Of a stretch of 64,000 nt of DNA, positions 49,062-58,467 are shown in pieces. This stretch comes from Prevotella nigrescens (GTDB lineage: Bacteria; Bacteroidota; Bacteroidia; Bacteroidales; Bacteroidaceae): contig NZ_CP133465.1 of NCBI RefSeq assembly GCF_031191185.1, forward strand, positions 312,501 to 376,500. Direction: 5' to 3'. The notes below the pieces were generated by a model. That model was not told where the DNA came from. It did not search any database and saw only the letters and a list, made by a program, of their open reading frames with translations. The stretch's first letter is position 1. Each line of letters begins with the position of its first letter. A program made the position numbers and the translations under genes.

Positions 49062-49260
49062 GCCGCAAAAGACCGTTACATGGAACTACGGACTGGTTGA
49101 AGTTTTAATGGCTTACTCTGTAACGGCTTGCAGATACGGTCTTTTAGAGAGTATGATTATTCGCCCTTCAACTTATTTGGAAATATGATTGCCGAAAAGA
49201 ACGGAACGTTCAAAATAACTACTTGAAACAAATATTGTAGAATACAATTATAACAAATTC

Positions 49261-49839
49261 ATGAATATGAAAACAATCTTTAATGTCATCGCTTCTAATT
49301 TAGCTAATAAGATGCCTTTTAAGTCTCTTTTTGAGGAACTTGGAGATGCAAATATAAATGCAGAACAAAAGTTGAAATATCTGATGTTTGCAGCTTATTG
49401 TTTTTACTTTGATGGTGATATAACACACACGAAAGAAATTCTATCTGATTTAGTAAATTGCAGTTTTGATGGTGATTATAATAAATGGACTTGGATAGAA
49501 GGAGCCATTATGCTACAGCTGTATCTTGATAACTTTAATAATATAGAATTAAAGAATAAAGTTTTGGCAACCTTAGATTATGGCAACGATGAGTTGAAAA
49601 ATAAAATTAAGAAAAAGGCTTTTGCCAGAAGAAGCAATGGACTTTTATTGCATACAGACGAAAAGTCTTCTTTAGTAAACAATAAAGAAGTTGACTTTTT
49701 AAAACTAACACCCTATTTCAGTGAACTTATTTTTATAAAGTCATTTGGAAATGGAGATAAATTTACTGAAGAAGAATTGATGATTGACCTTAGTTCCTTA
49801 GAGAAGGAAGTTAAATCTGTAATATCACAATATAAATAA
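49261..49839 (+). CDS. Hypothetical AT-rich protein
   Basis: 192 residues, no signal peptide or membrane segment; predicted all-helical with segments LKYLMFAAYCFYFDGDITH and WTWIEGAIMLQLYLDNFN, and an acidic C-terminus. It may belong to DUF6707, but I cannot verify this. It sits just after the broken gene remnant and between two IS elements. Proteins of this size next to the end of a broken gene are sometimes immunity proteins, but there is no direct evidence of that. Confidence 0.6.
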   Translation: MNMKTIFNVIASNLANKMPFKSLFEELGDANINAEQKLKYLMFAAYCFYFDGDITHTKEILSDLVNCSFDGDYNKWTWIEGAIMLQLYLDNFNNIELKNKVLATLDYGNDELKNKIKKKAFARRSNGLLLHTDEKSSLVNNKEVDFLKLTPYFSELIFIKSFGNGDKFTEEELMIDLSSLEKEVKSVISQYK

Positions 49840-49918
49840 CATAAGTGGTGTTTCGAGAAAGTCAATTGGTAGTGTCCTAAAAAGTGTGTAATTTCTCTTT
49901 TCTTTGTTTTGTTTTTAT

Positions 49919-50240
49919 TCATTTTTCTTTCTTGTGTTTCCAGAATTTCCATTGATAAATTTTCCTGGCATATGTTGTTTTTGTTTCTTCCATGGCAACA
50001 CTTGCTAATAGAAAAAGTACCGACTTGTCTGATGACATTGATGTTCTCATTTTTATCGTTCTCTTATATTTTCTATTGAGCCTTTCAGTCCAGTTAGCCA
50101 TATATATGCACCTTTACACTTGCACGGGAAAGTCCATATATGTAAAGTAAGCCATGTTGCGGTCGGATTTATAGCTCCTCAATATAGCATGGTGCCCCCT
50201 AAAATGGTATGGTAACGTGAGTCCGACGAATTTATGGGTT
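49919..50240 (-). pseudogene. IS256 transposase C-terminal fragment
   Basis: On the minus strand the frame with ILRSYKSDRNMAYFTYMDFP leads to a stop; the frame one base over continues as AYMANWTERLNRKYKRT and LLASVAMEETKTTYARKI. The NW.ERLNR..KR pattern is the conserved C-terminal helix of IS256-type transposases. At least one frameshift separates the halves. Confidence 0.7.
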
Positions 50241-50267
50241 GTTTCCTCTTCCTGAAACCGCTTTCGC

Positions 50268-50367
50268 ACCCCATAGATGGAGTACGTTCATACCCCACGA
50301 GGGGCATATACTTGCGCCCTACTCGTGAGGTACGTTTGCATATCACTCGTGGGATACAGACATTGCC
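50268..50367 (+). repeat. Four-unit 25-bp array inside the decayed IS256 element
   Basis: Units of 25 bp at 50268, 50293, 50318 and 50343, built around a (c)ccacgagggg or actcgtgagg core with tac and a T/A-rich end. The units share the TCGTG/CACGA palindrome seen in alternating orientation. It has a period different from the 22-bp arrays. Confidence 0.75.
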
Positions 50368-50571
50368 CTATTTACAGACTATTGGAATTCGCTGAACGCA
50401 CGTTACAACAAGCCTCTTCAGAGACTTGTTTGTCCCTGCGAGTGCAATGAAAGTGGCATCGATACAAACTGCTGAATAATAAAAAGAAAGCGAGCCATTG
50501 AACCATTGCCCAACGTCTTCACGGCAGCTATTGCTCAAGTAAGACGTCTGCTGTCTACTATAGGAGTGCAC
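50368..50571 (-). pseudogene. IS256 transposase middle fragment
   Basis: About 67 codons on the minus strand with SYLSNSCREDVGQWFNGSLS and VCIDATFIALAGTN, matching the segment around the first catalytic Asp of IS256 transposases. It starts exactly at the end of the 25-bp array, suggesting that array gain and loss of IS sequence are linked. Confidence 0.65.
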
Positions 50572-50704
50572 ATAAAGTGTGTAAATCCCATTTTTCTATT
50601 TTATACAAAGATAAAAAAATATGGGCTTACACACTTTTTAAAGATTGTACCATCTAACTGGAGAAAGTAAATATGTCATAGCATATTATTTTCAACGCGA
50701 TAGG

Positions 50705-50736
50705 TTTGTCATTAACAAGATAATGTAGTAACTTTG
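50705..50736 (+). promoter_or_regulatory. Promoter of the M15 peptidase gene
   Basis: TTTG (50705-50708), a 20-bp spacer and TAACTTTG (50729-50736): full consensus. A GTG at 50738 would then lie upstream of the transcript start, so the ATG at 50759 is preferred. Confidence 0.75.
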
Positions 50737-50758
50737 TGTGAAGAAAATACGTACAACA

Positions 50759-51526
50759 ATGAGAAATAAATGGGTGTTTATAGTGCTTTGGCTTGCTTTT
50801 ACAAGTTTCATAATAGAAAATTTGCATAATAACGATGTTCAAAGACAATGGCAAACAACTAACAAACAAAGGCAAAAAACTTCATCTGCACAGCGCATGG
50901 AGCAGCAAGGATTCGTAGATATAAAAAGTATAGACCCTACAATAAAGGTGGCTTTGATGTATGCCCGGACCGACAATTTTTGCCACAAACAACTTTATAA
51001 AAGCTTACGTACAGCCTATATGCTACCCCAATGCGCCGCAGCTTTGAAGAAAGCACAAGCTGAACTGAAACGAATTCGCCCAGATTTAAGCCTCATCATT
51101 TTCGATGCAACACGCCCAATGAGCGTACAACAAACTATGTGGAACACTGTAAAGAATACCAACCATAGATTTTATGTCTCTAATCCTGCCAACGGAGGAG
51201 GCATGCACAACTATGGAATGGCAGTAGACATAAGTATTTGCAAAGCTTCGTGGAGCGAAAAGCTATGGCGCGATGGTGCAATACCATGTAAGATAGATAC
51301 TATTCCGATGGGAGTTAAGGTTGACCATTTGGGAAATGAAAGCCATATAGACAACGAACAACAGCTATTAATACGAGGTGTACTCAACAAGGAGAGCCTT
51401 GAGAACCGTAGATTGTTGCGCCGTGTTATGAAAGCAGCAGGTTTTCAGCCACTACGAACAGAGTGGTGGCACTTTAATCTTTGTACACGCAAATGGGCAA
51501 AGGTGCATTTAGAAGTTATTAAATAA
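50759..51526 (+). CDS. M15 family D-alanyl-D-alanine dipeptidase-like metallopeptidase
   Basis: 255 residues from the ATG at 50759. An N-terminal membrane anchor/signal (KWVFIVLWLAFTSFII) is followed by the M15D domain: IFDATRPMSVQQ, the zinc site MHNYGMAVDI (His/Asp), and the catalytic and third ligand in TEWWHFNL. Such enzymes cleave D-Ala-D-Ala-type dipeptides in peptidoglycan turnover. It lies just right of the IS island, behind its own promoter, and is followed by a methyltransferase gene after 24 bp. Confidence 0.88.
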   Translation: MRNKWVFIVLWLAFTSFIIENLHNNDVQRQWQTTNKQRQKTSSAQRMEQQGFVDIKSIDPTIKVALMYARTDNFCHKQLYKSLRTAYMLPQCAAALKKAQAELKRIRPDLSLIIFDATRPMSVQQTMWNTVKNTNHRFYVSNPANGGGMHNYGMAVDISICKASWSEKLWRDGAIPCKIDTIPMGVKVDHLGNESHIDNEQQLLIRGVLNKESLENRRLLRRVMKAAGFQPLRTEWWHFNLCTRKWAKVHLEVIK

Positions 51527-51550
51527 TTCTCACCTTATTATATATAGCAT

Positions 51551-52780
51551 TTGGAAACATCAGAATTTATCCGACAGTATGCTAACGATGATGTTAGGGC
51601 ACTCGCACTTATGGGAAAGCGTTTTCCAAAGGTGGACTTGCCCTACGCACTCGACCAGATTAGAGGGCGACAATTAGCACGAATAAAACTACCTACATGG
51701 GCAAATACGGAAGGAATAGTCTATCCACCGCACTTAAACATGGAACAATGTTCAAGCGAACCAACCGCTTTGTATAAACAAGATATTGTGAGGCGTTTGC
51801 TGCGAAAGCTTCCAACAGAGAATAATTCTACGCTAATCGATCTTACAGGAGGACTGGGGGTGGACTTTTCTTATATGTCAATGCTTTTTAATAATGCCCT
51901 TTATGTAGAACGAAACAAGCAACTCTACGACATAGCACTGCAAAATTTTGAATGTTTAAAGCTTAATAATATAACTACAGAAAATAAAGATTCCATAGAT
52001 GTCTTGCACCATCTCAGCAGTGTTTCTATATTTTTTTTAGACCCAGCACGTCGCAACAGCAATGGCGAGAAAGTTGTTTCGATGGCAGATTGCGAACCCA
52101 ACGTACTGGAATTGTGCGATGAAATGGTGAAAAAGAGCTGTTTTACCATTATAAAACTATCACCGATGTTAGACTGGCATAGTGTGGTGGCGCAACTAAA
52201 GCATGTGATTGAAGTACACATCGTATCGGTTAAAAACGAGTGTAAAGAGCTTTTAGTAGTGCTGGGCAACCATAAAAAGGAAGAGCAAGACGGTAAAGAG
52301 CAAACTATAAAAATATTTTGTGCAAACGATAACGATGTATTCTACTACGATGAGAATATAAATTACAGTCAGAAATACACATCCCAACAACCAATAATCG
52401 ACAAAAACACATTACAAACATCGTACCTATACGAACCGAATGCTTCTATTATGAAAGCTGGCTGCTTTGCCCAGTTAAGCGAAACATACCATGTAGCAGC
52501 AATAAGCAATAATTCTCATCTATTCGTGTCCCCAGTTTTACTGTCTAAATTTCCAGGAAGGAAGTTCAGAATTACACATATTTGCACGCTAAACAAGAAA
52601 GAAATACGCCGCGCTCTAACAAATATAACACAAGCAAACATAGCCGTAAGGAACTTTCCTATGGGAGTAGAAGACCTAAAAAAACGGTTAAAACTACACG
52701 ATGGTGGCACTAATTATATCTTCGCAACAACTTATGGCGAAAAAGAGCATGTACTAATATTCAGCAAAAAAGAGGTGTAA
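51551..52780 (+). CDS. THUMP-like SAM-dependent methyltransferase
   Basis: 409 residues, TTG start at 51551 (no ATG near; homologues start with a similar ETSEFIRQYANDDVRALAL segment). SAM-binding motif IDLTGGLGVDFSYMS (about 97-111), FFLDPARRNSNGEKV and FTIIKLSPMLDW, then a C-terminal PG_1098-type ferredoxin-like domain (KFPGRKFRITHICTLNKKEI). Substrate unknown; RNA is probable from the THUMP-like architecture. Confidence 0.8.
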   Translation: METSEFIRQYANDDVRALALMGKRFPKVDLPYALDQIRGRQLARIKLPTWANTEGIVYPPHLNMEQCSSEPTALYKQDIVRRLLRKLPTENNSTLIDLTGGLGVDFSYMSMLFNNALYVERNKQLYDIALQNFECLKLNNITTENKDSIDVLHHLSSVSIFFLDPARRNSNGEKVVSMADCEPNVLELCDEMVKKSCFTIIKLSPMLDWHSVVAQLKHVIEVHIVSVKNECKELLVVLGNHKKEEQDGKEQTIKIFCANDNDVFYYDENINYSQKYTSQQPIIDKNTLQTSYLYEPNASIMKAGCFAQLSETYHVAAISNNSHLFVSPVLLSKFPGRKFRITHICTLNKKEIRRALTNITQANIAVRNFPMGVEDLKKRLKLHDGGTNYIFATTYGEKEHVLIFSKKEV

Positions 52781-52781
52781 A

Positions 52782-52813
52782 TTTGGCAATATTGCTTAAA
52801 ATGCGTACTTTTG
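52782..52813 (+). promoter_or_regulatory. Promoter of the GNAT gene
   Basis: TTTG (52782-52785), a 20-bp spacer and TACTTTTG (52806-52813): full consensus, directly after the methyltransferase stop. This supports the ATG at 52852 as the start of the next gene. Confidence 0.75.
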
Positions 52814-52851
52814 TAAGTCGAAAAATAAAGTTACGAAAGAATTATAAAAAC

Positions 52852-53997
52852 ATGTCATCAATTCAAATTAAGAAGGTTACGAACAAGACAGACCTAAAAA
52901 ACTTCATAGATTTGCATTACGAACTATATGCAGGAAGTCCCTATGATGTGCCTAACCTTTATGACGACGAATGGAATACACTTTCAAAAGATAAGAATGC
53001 AGCTTTCGAATTCTGCGAAGCTGAATATTTTTTAGCATACAAAGACAATAAGATTGTTGGGCGTGTGGCAGCCATTATCAACCATAAAGCCAATGAAAAG
53101 TGGGAACGAAAGGACGTTCGCTTTGGTTGGATAGACTTCATTGATGATATTGAAGTGTCTACGGCATTGCTCAATGCCGTGGCAGATTTTGGCCGTACGA
53201 GAGGTATGGAAACCATTGCTGGTCCATTAGGCTTTACCGATATGGATCCTGAAGGTATGCTGACAATGGGCTTCGATCAGTTGGGGACAATAGCAACAAG
53301 CTACAACTACGACTACTATCCGCGACACATGGAACAAATGGGCGGCTGGGAAAAAGACGTAGATTATCTTGAATACAAAATAAGTGTGCCCGATGCCATT
53401 CCCGAAAAGCTTGTTAAGCTCTCTGAAATGATTCAGAAGAGATACAATTTGCGCATTAAGAAACTCACTAAAAAAGAAATATTTGAAGGTGGTTACGGGA
53501 GAAAGATATTCCAACTCATCAACAGCACATATAAAGATTTGTATGGTTTCTCCGAATTAACCGACCGCCAAATCGACCAATACATAGCACAATATTTCCC
53601 ATTTGCCAACTTGGAGTTCATCACCGTTATTGAAGATGGAAACAAAGACAACCAAATTGCAGGTATAGGTATTACTTTGCCGTCGCTTAGTCGTGCTTTG
53701 CAGAAGTGTAAAAAGGGACGATTGTTCCCTTTCGGCTGGTGGCACTTGCTGAAAGTAATTAAGTTTACGAAAACGGAAGGTATAGATTTGTTACTCTTAG
53801 GGCTTCTTCCCGAATACCGTGCAAAAGGAGCAAACGCACTGTTATTTTACGATTTAATTCCGCGTTACATCAAACACGGCTTTAAATGGGGCGAGAGTCA
53901 GGTGGAAATGGAAACCAATGGCGGTGTGCAAAGTCAATGGGACATGTTCGATACCGTGAATCACAAACGCCGTCGCTGCTTTAAAAAGAGTTTATAA
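52852..53997 (+). CDS. GNAT-type N-acetyltransferase-like protein
   Basis: 381 residues from the ATG at 52852 (a TTG 69 bp upstream overlaps the promoter). Begins MSSIQIKKVTNKTDLKNFID; contains a YFLAYKDNKIVGRVAAIINH strand-turn-strand, GFDQLGTIATSYNYDYYPRH, and the acetyl-CoA-type turn LLLLGLLPEYRAKGANALLF. This long two-lobe form is a conserved Bacteroidota family of unknown substrate. It ends 33 bp before parE. Confidence 0.8.
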   Translation: MSSIQIKKVTNKTDLKNFIDLHYELYAGSPYDVPNLYDDEWNTLSKDKNAAFEFCEAEYFLAYKDNKIVGRVAAIINHKANEKWERKDVRFGWIDFIDDIEVSTALLNAVADFGRTRGMETIAGPLGFTDMDPEGMLTMGFDQLGTIATSYNYDYYPRHMEQMGGWEKDVDYLEYKISVPDAIPEKLVKLSEMIQKRYNLRIKKLTKKEIFEGGYGRKIFQLINSTYKDLYGFSELTDRQIDQYIAQYFPFANLEFITVIEDGNKDNQIAGIGITLPSLSRALQKCKKGRLFPFGWWHLLKVIKFTKTEGIDLLLLGLLPEYRAKGANALLFYDLIPRYIKHGFKWGESQVEMETNGGVQSQWDMFDTVNHKRRRCFKKSL

Positions 53998-54030
53998 AAG
54001 AAGAAACAGAAATACCGTTTAAACGAGAAT

Positions 54031-55977
54031 ATGGCGGAAGAAAACAAGAAATCAGTAGCATACACCGACGATAATATCCGACATCTTTCGGATATGGAGC
54101 ACGTACGCACCCGTCCTGGTATGTATATCGGGCGATTGGGCGATGGAAAACTTCCCGAAGACGGTATCTACGTGCTGTTGAAAGAAGTTATCGACAATTC
54201 TATCGACGAATTCAAGATGAACGAAGGCACACGCATAGAAATAGAAGTGGAAGACAATCTTCGGGTTTCCGTACGCGATTATGGGCGTGGCATTCCGCAA
54301 GGAAAGCTCGTTGAGGCGGTATCTGTGTTGAATACGGGTGGCAAATACGACTCGAAAGCATTTAAAAAAAGCGTCGGACTGAACGGTGTTGGTATTAAGG
54401 CGGTGAATGCGCTTAGCACAAAGTTTGAAGTAAAGAGCTTCCGAGAGGGTAAAGTACGCTCATTAACGTTCGAAAAAGGAATCAAGAAGACCGATAAAAC
54501 GACGAAATCGAACGATGAACAGGGAACTTACATCTACTTTGAACCCGACAATACGCTCTTTAAGAACTACAGTTTCCAAGACGACATTGTCGTTACTATG
54601 CTGCGAAACTACACCTATCTGAACACAGGACTTACCATTATGTATAATGGGCATCGCATTCTCAGTCGCCACGGATTGAAGGATTTGCTCTCCGACAATA
54701 TGACCGTAGACCCGCTTTACCCCATTGTTCACATGAAAGGCGATGACATTGAGATTGCCTTTACGCATACTAACCAATACGGAGAGGAATATTACTCGTT
54801 CGTAAACGGACAGCACACCACGCAGGGAGGTACTCATCAGAGTGCATTTAAGGAGCATATAGCCAAGACTATCAAAGAATTCTTCGGGAAATACGAATAT
54901 GGCGACATCAGAAATGGTATGGTTGCCGCCATCGCCATTAATGTTGAGGAACCTGTTTTCGAGTCGCAGACCAAGATAAAGCTTGGTTCTACGGTAATGT
55001 CGCCTAATGGTGAGACAATCAATAAATTTGTTGGCGACTTCGTAAAGACCAATGTCGATAACTTTATGCACATTCATAAAGAAGACTTTACCGACATTCT
55101 GGAAAACAAGATAAAAGAAACCGAACGTGAACGCAAGGCTATGGCAGGCGTAACAAAGTTGGCTCGCGAACGCGCAAAGAAAGCAAATCTGCACAATAGA
55201 AAACTTCGTGATTGTCGTATTCACTTCAGCGATGCTAAGAACGAACAAAAAGAAGAAAGTTCTATCTTCATAACTGAAGGTGATTCTGCCAGCGGAAGCA
55301 TTACAAAAAGCCGAGATGTAAACACGCAAGCTGTATTTTCGTTGCGTGGAAAACCACTTAACTGCTATGGTCTGACAAAAAAAGTGGTGTACGAAAACGA
55401 AGAATTCAATCTTCTGCAGGCAGCACTCGACATAGAAGAAAGCTTAGATTCGCTACGTTATAATAAGGTAATTGTAGCCACCGATGCTGATGTTGATGGT
55501 ATGCATATACGTCTACTCATTATAACATTCTTCCTTCAATTCTTCCCAGAGCTAATAAAAAAAGGACACGTCTACGTTTTGCAGACACCATTATTTCGTG
55601 TACGCAATAAGCGAACTAAGATTAAGAACAAGCAAATAATAGAGGAACAGGACGCAAAACGACTGAAAGGTGAGAAGAAAAACGACCTCATCACGATTTA
55701 TTGTTACACCGAAGAGGAAAGAATAAATGCGATTGAGGCTCTCGGACCTGACCCTGAAATTACACGATTCAAAGGTTTAGGAGAAATTTCTCCCGATGAA
55801 TTTGCTCATTTTATTGGTCCTGATATGCGCTTGGAGCAGGTTACACTGCACAAAAACGACCAAGTGAAGAACTTATTGGAGTATTATATGGGAAAAAATA
55901 CAATGGAACGACAAAACTTTATCATCGACAACTTAGTGATAGAAGAAGACCTTGTGGACGAAATTCCTGTAGAATGA
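54031..55977 (+). CDS. parE: DNA topoisomerase IV subunit B
   Basis: 648 residues, the short type IIA topoisomerase B subunit of Bacteroidota. GHKL ATPase: [33 protein letters not shown] and QGGTHQSAF. The Toprim domain has [21 protein letters not shown] and [14 protein letters not shown]. parC is not adjacent; a peptidase gene follows instead. Named parE rather than gyrB from length and lack of the GyrB insertion; gyrB should be elsewhere. Confidence 0.9.
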   Translation: MAEENKKSVAYTDDNIRHLSDMEHVRTRPGMYIGRLGDGKLPEDGIYVLLKEVIDNSIDEFKMNEGTRIEIEVEDNLRVSVRDYGRGIPQGKLVEAVSVLNTGGKYDSKAFKKSVGLNGVGIKAVNALSTKFEVKSFREGKVRSLTFEKGIKKTDKTTKSNDEQGTYIYFEPDNTLFKNYSFQDDIVVTMLRNYTYLNTGLTIMYNGHRILSRHGLKDLLSDNMTVDPLYPIVHMKGDDIEIAFTHTNQYGEEYYSFVNGQHTTQGGTHQSAFKEHIAKTIKEFFGKYEYGDIRNGMVAAIAINVEEPVFESQTKIKLGSTVMSPNGETINKFVGDFVKTNVDNFMHIHKEDFTDILENKIKETERERKAMAGVTKLARERAKKANLHNRKLRDCRIHFSDAKNEQKEESSIFITEGDSASGSITKSRDVNTQAVFSLRGKPLNCYGLTKKVVYENEEFNLLQAALDIEESLDSLRYNKVIVATDADVDGMHIRLLIITFFLQFFPELIKKGHVYVLQTPLFRVRNKRTKIKNKQIIEEQDAKRLKGEKKNDLITIYCYTEEERINAIEALGPDPEITRFKGLGEISPDEFAHFIGPDMRLEQVTLHKNDQVKNLLEYYMGKNTMERQNFIIDNLVIEEDLVDEIPVE

Positions 55978-56047
55978 AATACACTTAATCGTACAATATA
56001 AATCCAAAGTGAGCTTACAACCCTACTTGAAATAAGAACTGAAGATT

Positions 56048-57634
56048 ATGAAAAGAAGTTTTCTTTTATCAATAACGCTTTTGCTGTTCAGCACTTTTGC
56101 TGCTGCACAAATCAATCTGAACCTCGGCAGCGACTCGCCCATGCGCAAAATGCAGATGGCAGAGATAGCTATCTCCAACTTCTATGTAGATGAGGTAGAC
56201 GAGCAAAAAGTGGTGGAAGACGCCATTCGTGGTATGCTGAAAGGGCTCGACCCCCACTCCACTTATACCGATGCAAAGGAAACAAAGGCCATGAACGAAC
56301 CTTTGCAAGGCGATTTTGAAGGAATTGGTGTGCAATTCAATATGATTGAAGACACTTTAGTGGTAATTCAACCCGTGGTGAATGGTCCTTCAGAGAAGGT
56401 TGGCATTATTGCAGGCGACCGCATCGTGATGGTAGACGACACGTTAATAGCAGGCGTCAAGATGAACCGTACCGACATTATGAAGCGTTTGCGCGGGAAA
56501 AAAGGCACAAAAGTTAAGTTGAGCATCGTGCGTCGTGGTGTAAAAGGCATGCTCAACTTTATGGTTACACGAGCTAAAATACCCGTTCACACAGTTAATG
56601 CAGCTTATATGATTCGTCCAGGAATAGGTTTCATACGTTTAGAAAGCTTTGGAATGAAGACGCACGAAGAATTTATGGAGGCTGTTGAAAAACTGAAACA
56701 ACAAGGAATGAAACGCCTTATTCTCGATTTGCAAGATAATGGCGGTGGATTTCTCGAAGCGGCTGTCCGTATTGCAAACGAATTTCTGCAAGACAATGAT
56801 ATGATAGTCTACACAGAAGGCCGTCGCGTATCAAGGCAAAACTACAAAGCGCGAGGCAACGGACGACTAAAAGATATACCAGTTTATGTACTGGTCAACG
56901 AACTAAGTGCATCGGCTGCTGAAATAGTTTCAGGTGCAATTATGGATAACGACCGAGGAACACTCATAGGGCGTCGCACTTTTGGGAAAGGATTGGTACA
57001 AAGACCATTTGAACTACCCGATGGAAGTATGATAAGGCTAACCGTTGCACATTATTATATACCAAGTGGACGTTGCATTCAAAAGCCTTATAAGAAAGGA
57101 GACAAAGGTGATTACGATATGGATTTGGAAAACCGACTTAAACACGGAGAACTTACTAATCCAGACAGCATTCATTTCACTGACTCTTTAAAGTATTATA
57201 CTGTACGAAAACACCGTCTTGTTTATGGTGGTGGAGGTGTTATGCCCGATTATTTTGTACCGTTAGATACAACTAAGTTTACTGCTTTCCATCGTAAACT
57301 TATGGCGAAAAATATTATTATGGACACTTTCTTAAAGTACGTAGACAATAACCGTAAAGAACTAAAGAAGGATTATAAGACTTTCGAATCGTTCAAAAAA
57401 CAATACGAAGTCCCTACTTCTCTTACCAACCTGATTATTGCCGAAGCAAAGAAAGAAAAAATTGAGCCAAAAGATTCCGATGAACTTAAAAAGACATTGA
57501 ATTATATGCGCTATCAACTAAAATCGCTTGTAGCTCGCGACTTATGGGATATGACTGAGTATTTCCAAATATGGAACGAACAAAGCGACATTGTGAAAAA
57601 AGCACTCGAAGTAATAGATGCTGATAAGAAGTAA
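56048..57634 (+). CDS. S41 family C-terminal processing peptidase
   Basis: 528 residues. Signal peptide MKRSFLLSITLLLFSTFAAA, then a PDZ domain (about 85-175, VGIIAGDRIVMVDDTLIAG), the catalytic serine in ELSASAAEIVSGAIMD and the lysine in GRRTFGKGLVQR. A C-terminal helical part follows. Carboxyl-terminal processing proteases trim periplasmic or surface proteins. In related Bacteroides genomes the gene between parE and this protease is coaD; here it is missing. Confidence 0.92.
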   Translation: MKRSFLLSITLLLFSTFAAAQINLNLGSDSPMRKMQMAEIAISNFYVDEVDEQKVVEDAIRGMLKGLDPHSTYTDAKETKAMNEPLQGDFEGIGVQFNMIEDTLVVIQPVVNGPSEKVGIIAGDRIVMVDDTLIAGVKMNRTDIMKRLRGKKGTKVKLSIVRRGVKGMLNFMVTRAKIPVHTVNAAYMIRPGIGFIRLESFGMKTHEEFMEAVEKLKQQGMKRLILDLQDNGGGFLEAAVRIANEFLQDNDMIVYTEGRRVSRQNYKARGNGRLKDIPVYVLVNELSASAAEIVSGAIMDNDRGTLIGRRTFGKGLVQRPFELPDGSMIRLTVAHYYIPSGRCIQKPYKKGDKGDYDMDLENRLKHGELTNPDSIHFTDSLKYYTVRKHRLVYGGGGVMPDYFVPLDTTKFTAFHRKLMAKNIIMDTFLKYVDNNRKELKKDYKTFESFKKQYEVPTSLTNLIIAEAKKEKIEPKDSDELKKTLNYMRYQLKSLVARDLWDMTEYFQIWNEQSDIVKKALEVIDADKK

Positions 57635-57654
57635 TTGAACACAACAATAAATAT

Positions 57655-57694
57655 AAAAGCGAGCAATTTGCACCATAGCAGATTGTTCGCTTTT
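57655..57694 (+). terminator. Terminator of the S41 peptidase gene
   Basis: aaaagcgagcaat pairs with attgttcgctttt (13 pairs, one G-U) around a 14-nt loop, then T-rich sequence, 21 bp after the stop codon. Confidence 0.85.
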
Positions 57695-57786
57695 ATATTC
57701 TAATTTGGTTTTTTGTCATATAAGCCTATTTTCAAGAAACCAATAAAAAACATAATTCTAATTAACTACTCCCGATATGCCAGGCA

Positions 57787-58044
57787 TTATAAAAATGGTT
57801 GATATTGCAATAACATAAGAGAATCTAATATGCTCAAAACTATTAGTTCTTTTTCTTTTTTTATGTTCTTCTTATTTTCCTTTCCTATTTTATACAGCAT
57901 ACCAATTTCTAATATTGTGCATACTAGCAATATTGATAAACCTATAAAAAACATAATTTTACTATAATCTTTGCCTATAGGAATTATTATAAGGGGAATA
58001 ACATTAATAAGGATAACATTGTCTTTGAAATCTTTATTTATCAT
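57787..58044 (-). CDS. Small membrane protein, hypothetical
   Basis: 85 residues with two or three hydrophobic segments (VILINVIPLIIIPIG, IMFFIGLSILLVCTILEIGM) separated by a Lys-rich loop (GKENKKNIKKEKE). No recognised family and no clear promoter. AT-rich, like the surroundings. It could be a real small gene or chance; the hydrophobic pattern and basic loop make a gene somewhat more likely. Confidence 0.4.
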   Translation of the reverse strand: MINKDFKDNVILINVIPLIIIPIGKDYSKIMFFIGLSILLVCTILEIGMLYKIGKENKKNIKKEKELIVLSILDSLMLLQYQPFL

Positions 58045-58368
58045 TTTTCATTCTTTCTGTTTTTTTAAAAGTAATCATTTTATTTATTCTTAATGTTGAT
58101 AATCTATATCTAGATTTATTAATGTGATAAAGATATGATAATAATTTGATGTTTATAACATTTATGGTGTTGATTTGATTAATATTATTGAAAATAAACG
58201 AAACTTTACTTTTGGTTTTGTGTTTCTGAAATAGGTTATCATTACCAAAATGCCAATTATTGAGTATAAAGAATAGTTTTTTAGTATTTTCTGCCTTAGG
58301 GCATACGTTACAACCACTTTAGTATACCAATTATTGCTTTTTGGTAAACATTTTTGTTATATATAAGT
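58045..58368. other. Gene-free AT-rich stretch
   Basis: About 320 bp, very AT-rich, upstream of the small membrane ORF. It has no repeats of note or credible gene. Confidence 0.5.
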
Positions 58369-58404
58369 AAAGGGCTAAAATTCTCTCTTGAGTTTCAGCC
58401 CTTT
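58369..58404 (-). terminator. Terminator hairpin after the exported LRR-5 protein gene
   Basis: aaagggct (58369-58376) pairs with agcccttt (58397-58404), with further A/T pairing inside. Minus-strand transcripts of the next gene would end here. Confidence 0.6.
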
Positions 58405-58467
58405 TGTTATTTTTGTCAAAACTTCAATGAAATAAACAAATGTACAAATTTTATCGGAGTTTTTTTA

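Larger units (their letters stand above)
47998..49064 (+). mobile_element. IS256-like insertion sequence (zinc-ribbon variant), complete ends
   Basis: 1067 bp between terminal inverted repeats of at least 28 bp that start GGCGTAATGGAC at the left and end CCATTACGCC at the right. The duplication gcaaaaga (47990-47997 and 49065-49072) is 8 bp, as expected for IS256-like elements. The right end carries two copies of the repeat core cagcctaccaaatgtccatt (49000 and 49040), so two alternative right ends exist. The transposase reading frame is shifted at an A7 tract. Confidence 0.88.
47916..49226 (+). pseudogene. Remnant of a gene interrupted by the IS256-like element and frameshifted
   Basis: Joining the flanks and removing one copy of the 8-bp duplication gives an open frame from 47916 (no start codon visible): AYSHKEPYVLEEATYTDSE, then NNRQKTVTWNYGLVEV across the junction. 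At the TTTT tract near 49100 the reading must gain one T to continue as FNGLLCNGLQIRSFREYDYS and PFNLFGNMIAEKNGTFKITT, stop at 49224. So the gene had an IS insertion and a frameshift, and its 5' end is missing. No family is recognised. Confidence 0.5.
49870..50650 (-). mobile_element. Decayed IS256-family element
   Basis: Inverted ends share taaaaagtgtgtaa (left near 49878; right complement near 50627-50641). The C-terminal part of the transposase is readable on the minus strand: NMAYFTYMDFPVQV (about 50180-50120) then, after a frameshift, AYMANWTERLNRKYKRTIKM and SSDKSVLFLLASVAMEETKT (to 49919). The N-terminal part (50571-50368) has VGQWFNGSLSFYYSAVCIDA. The middle is missing and a 25-bp repeat array lies there. 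The element is dead. Confidence 0.78.
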
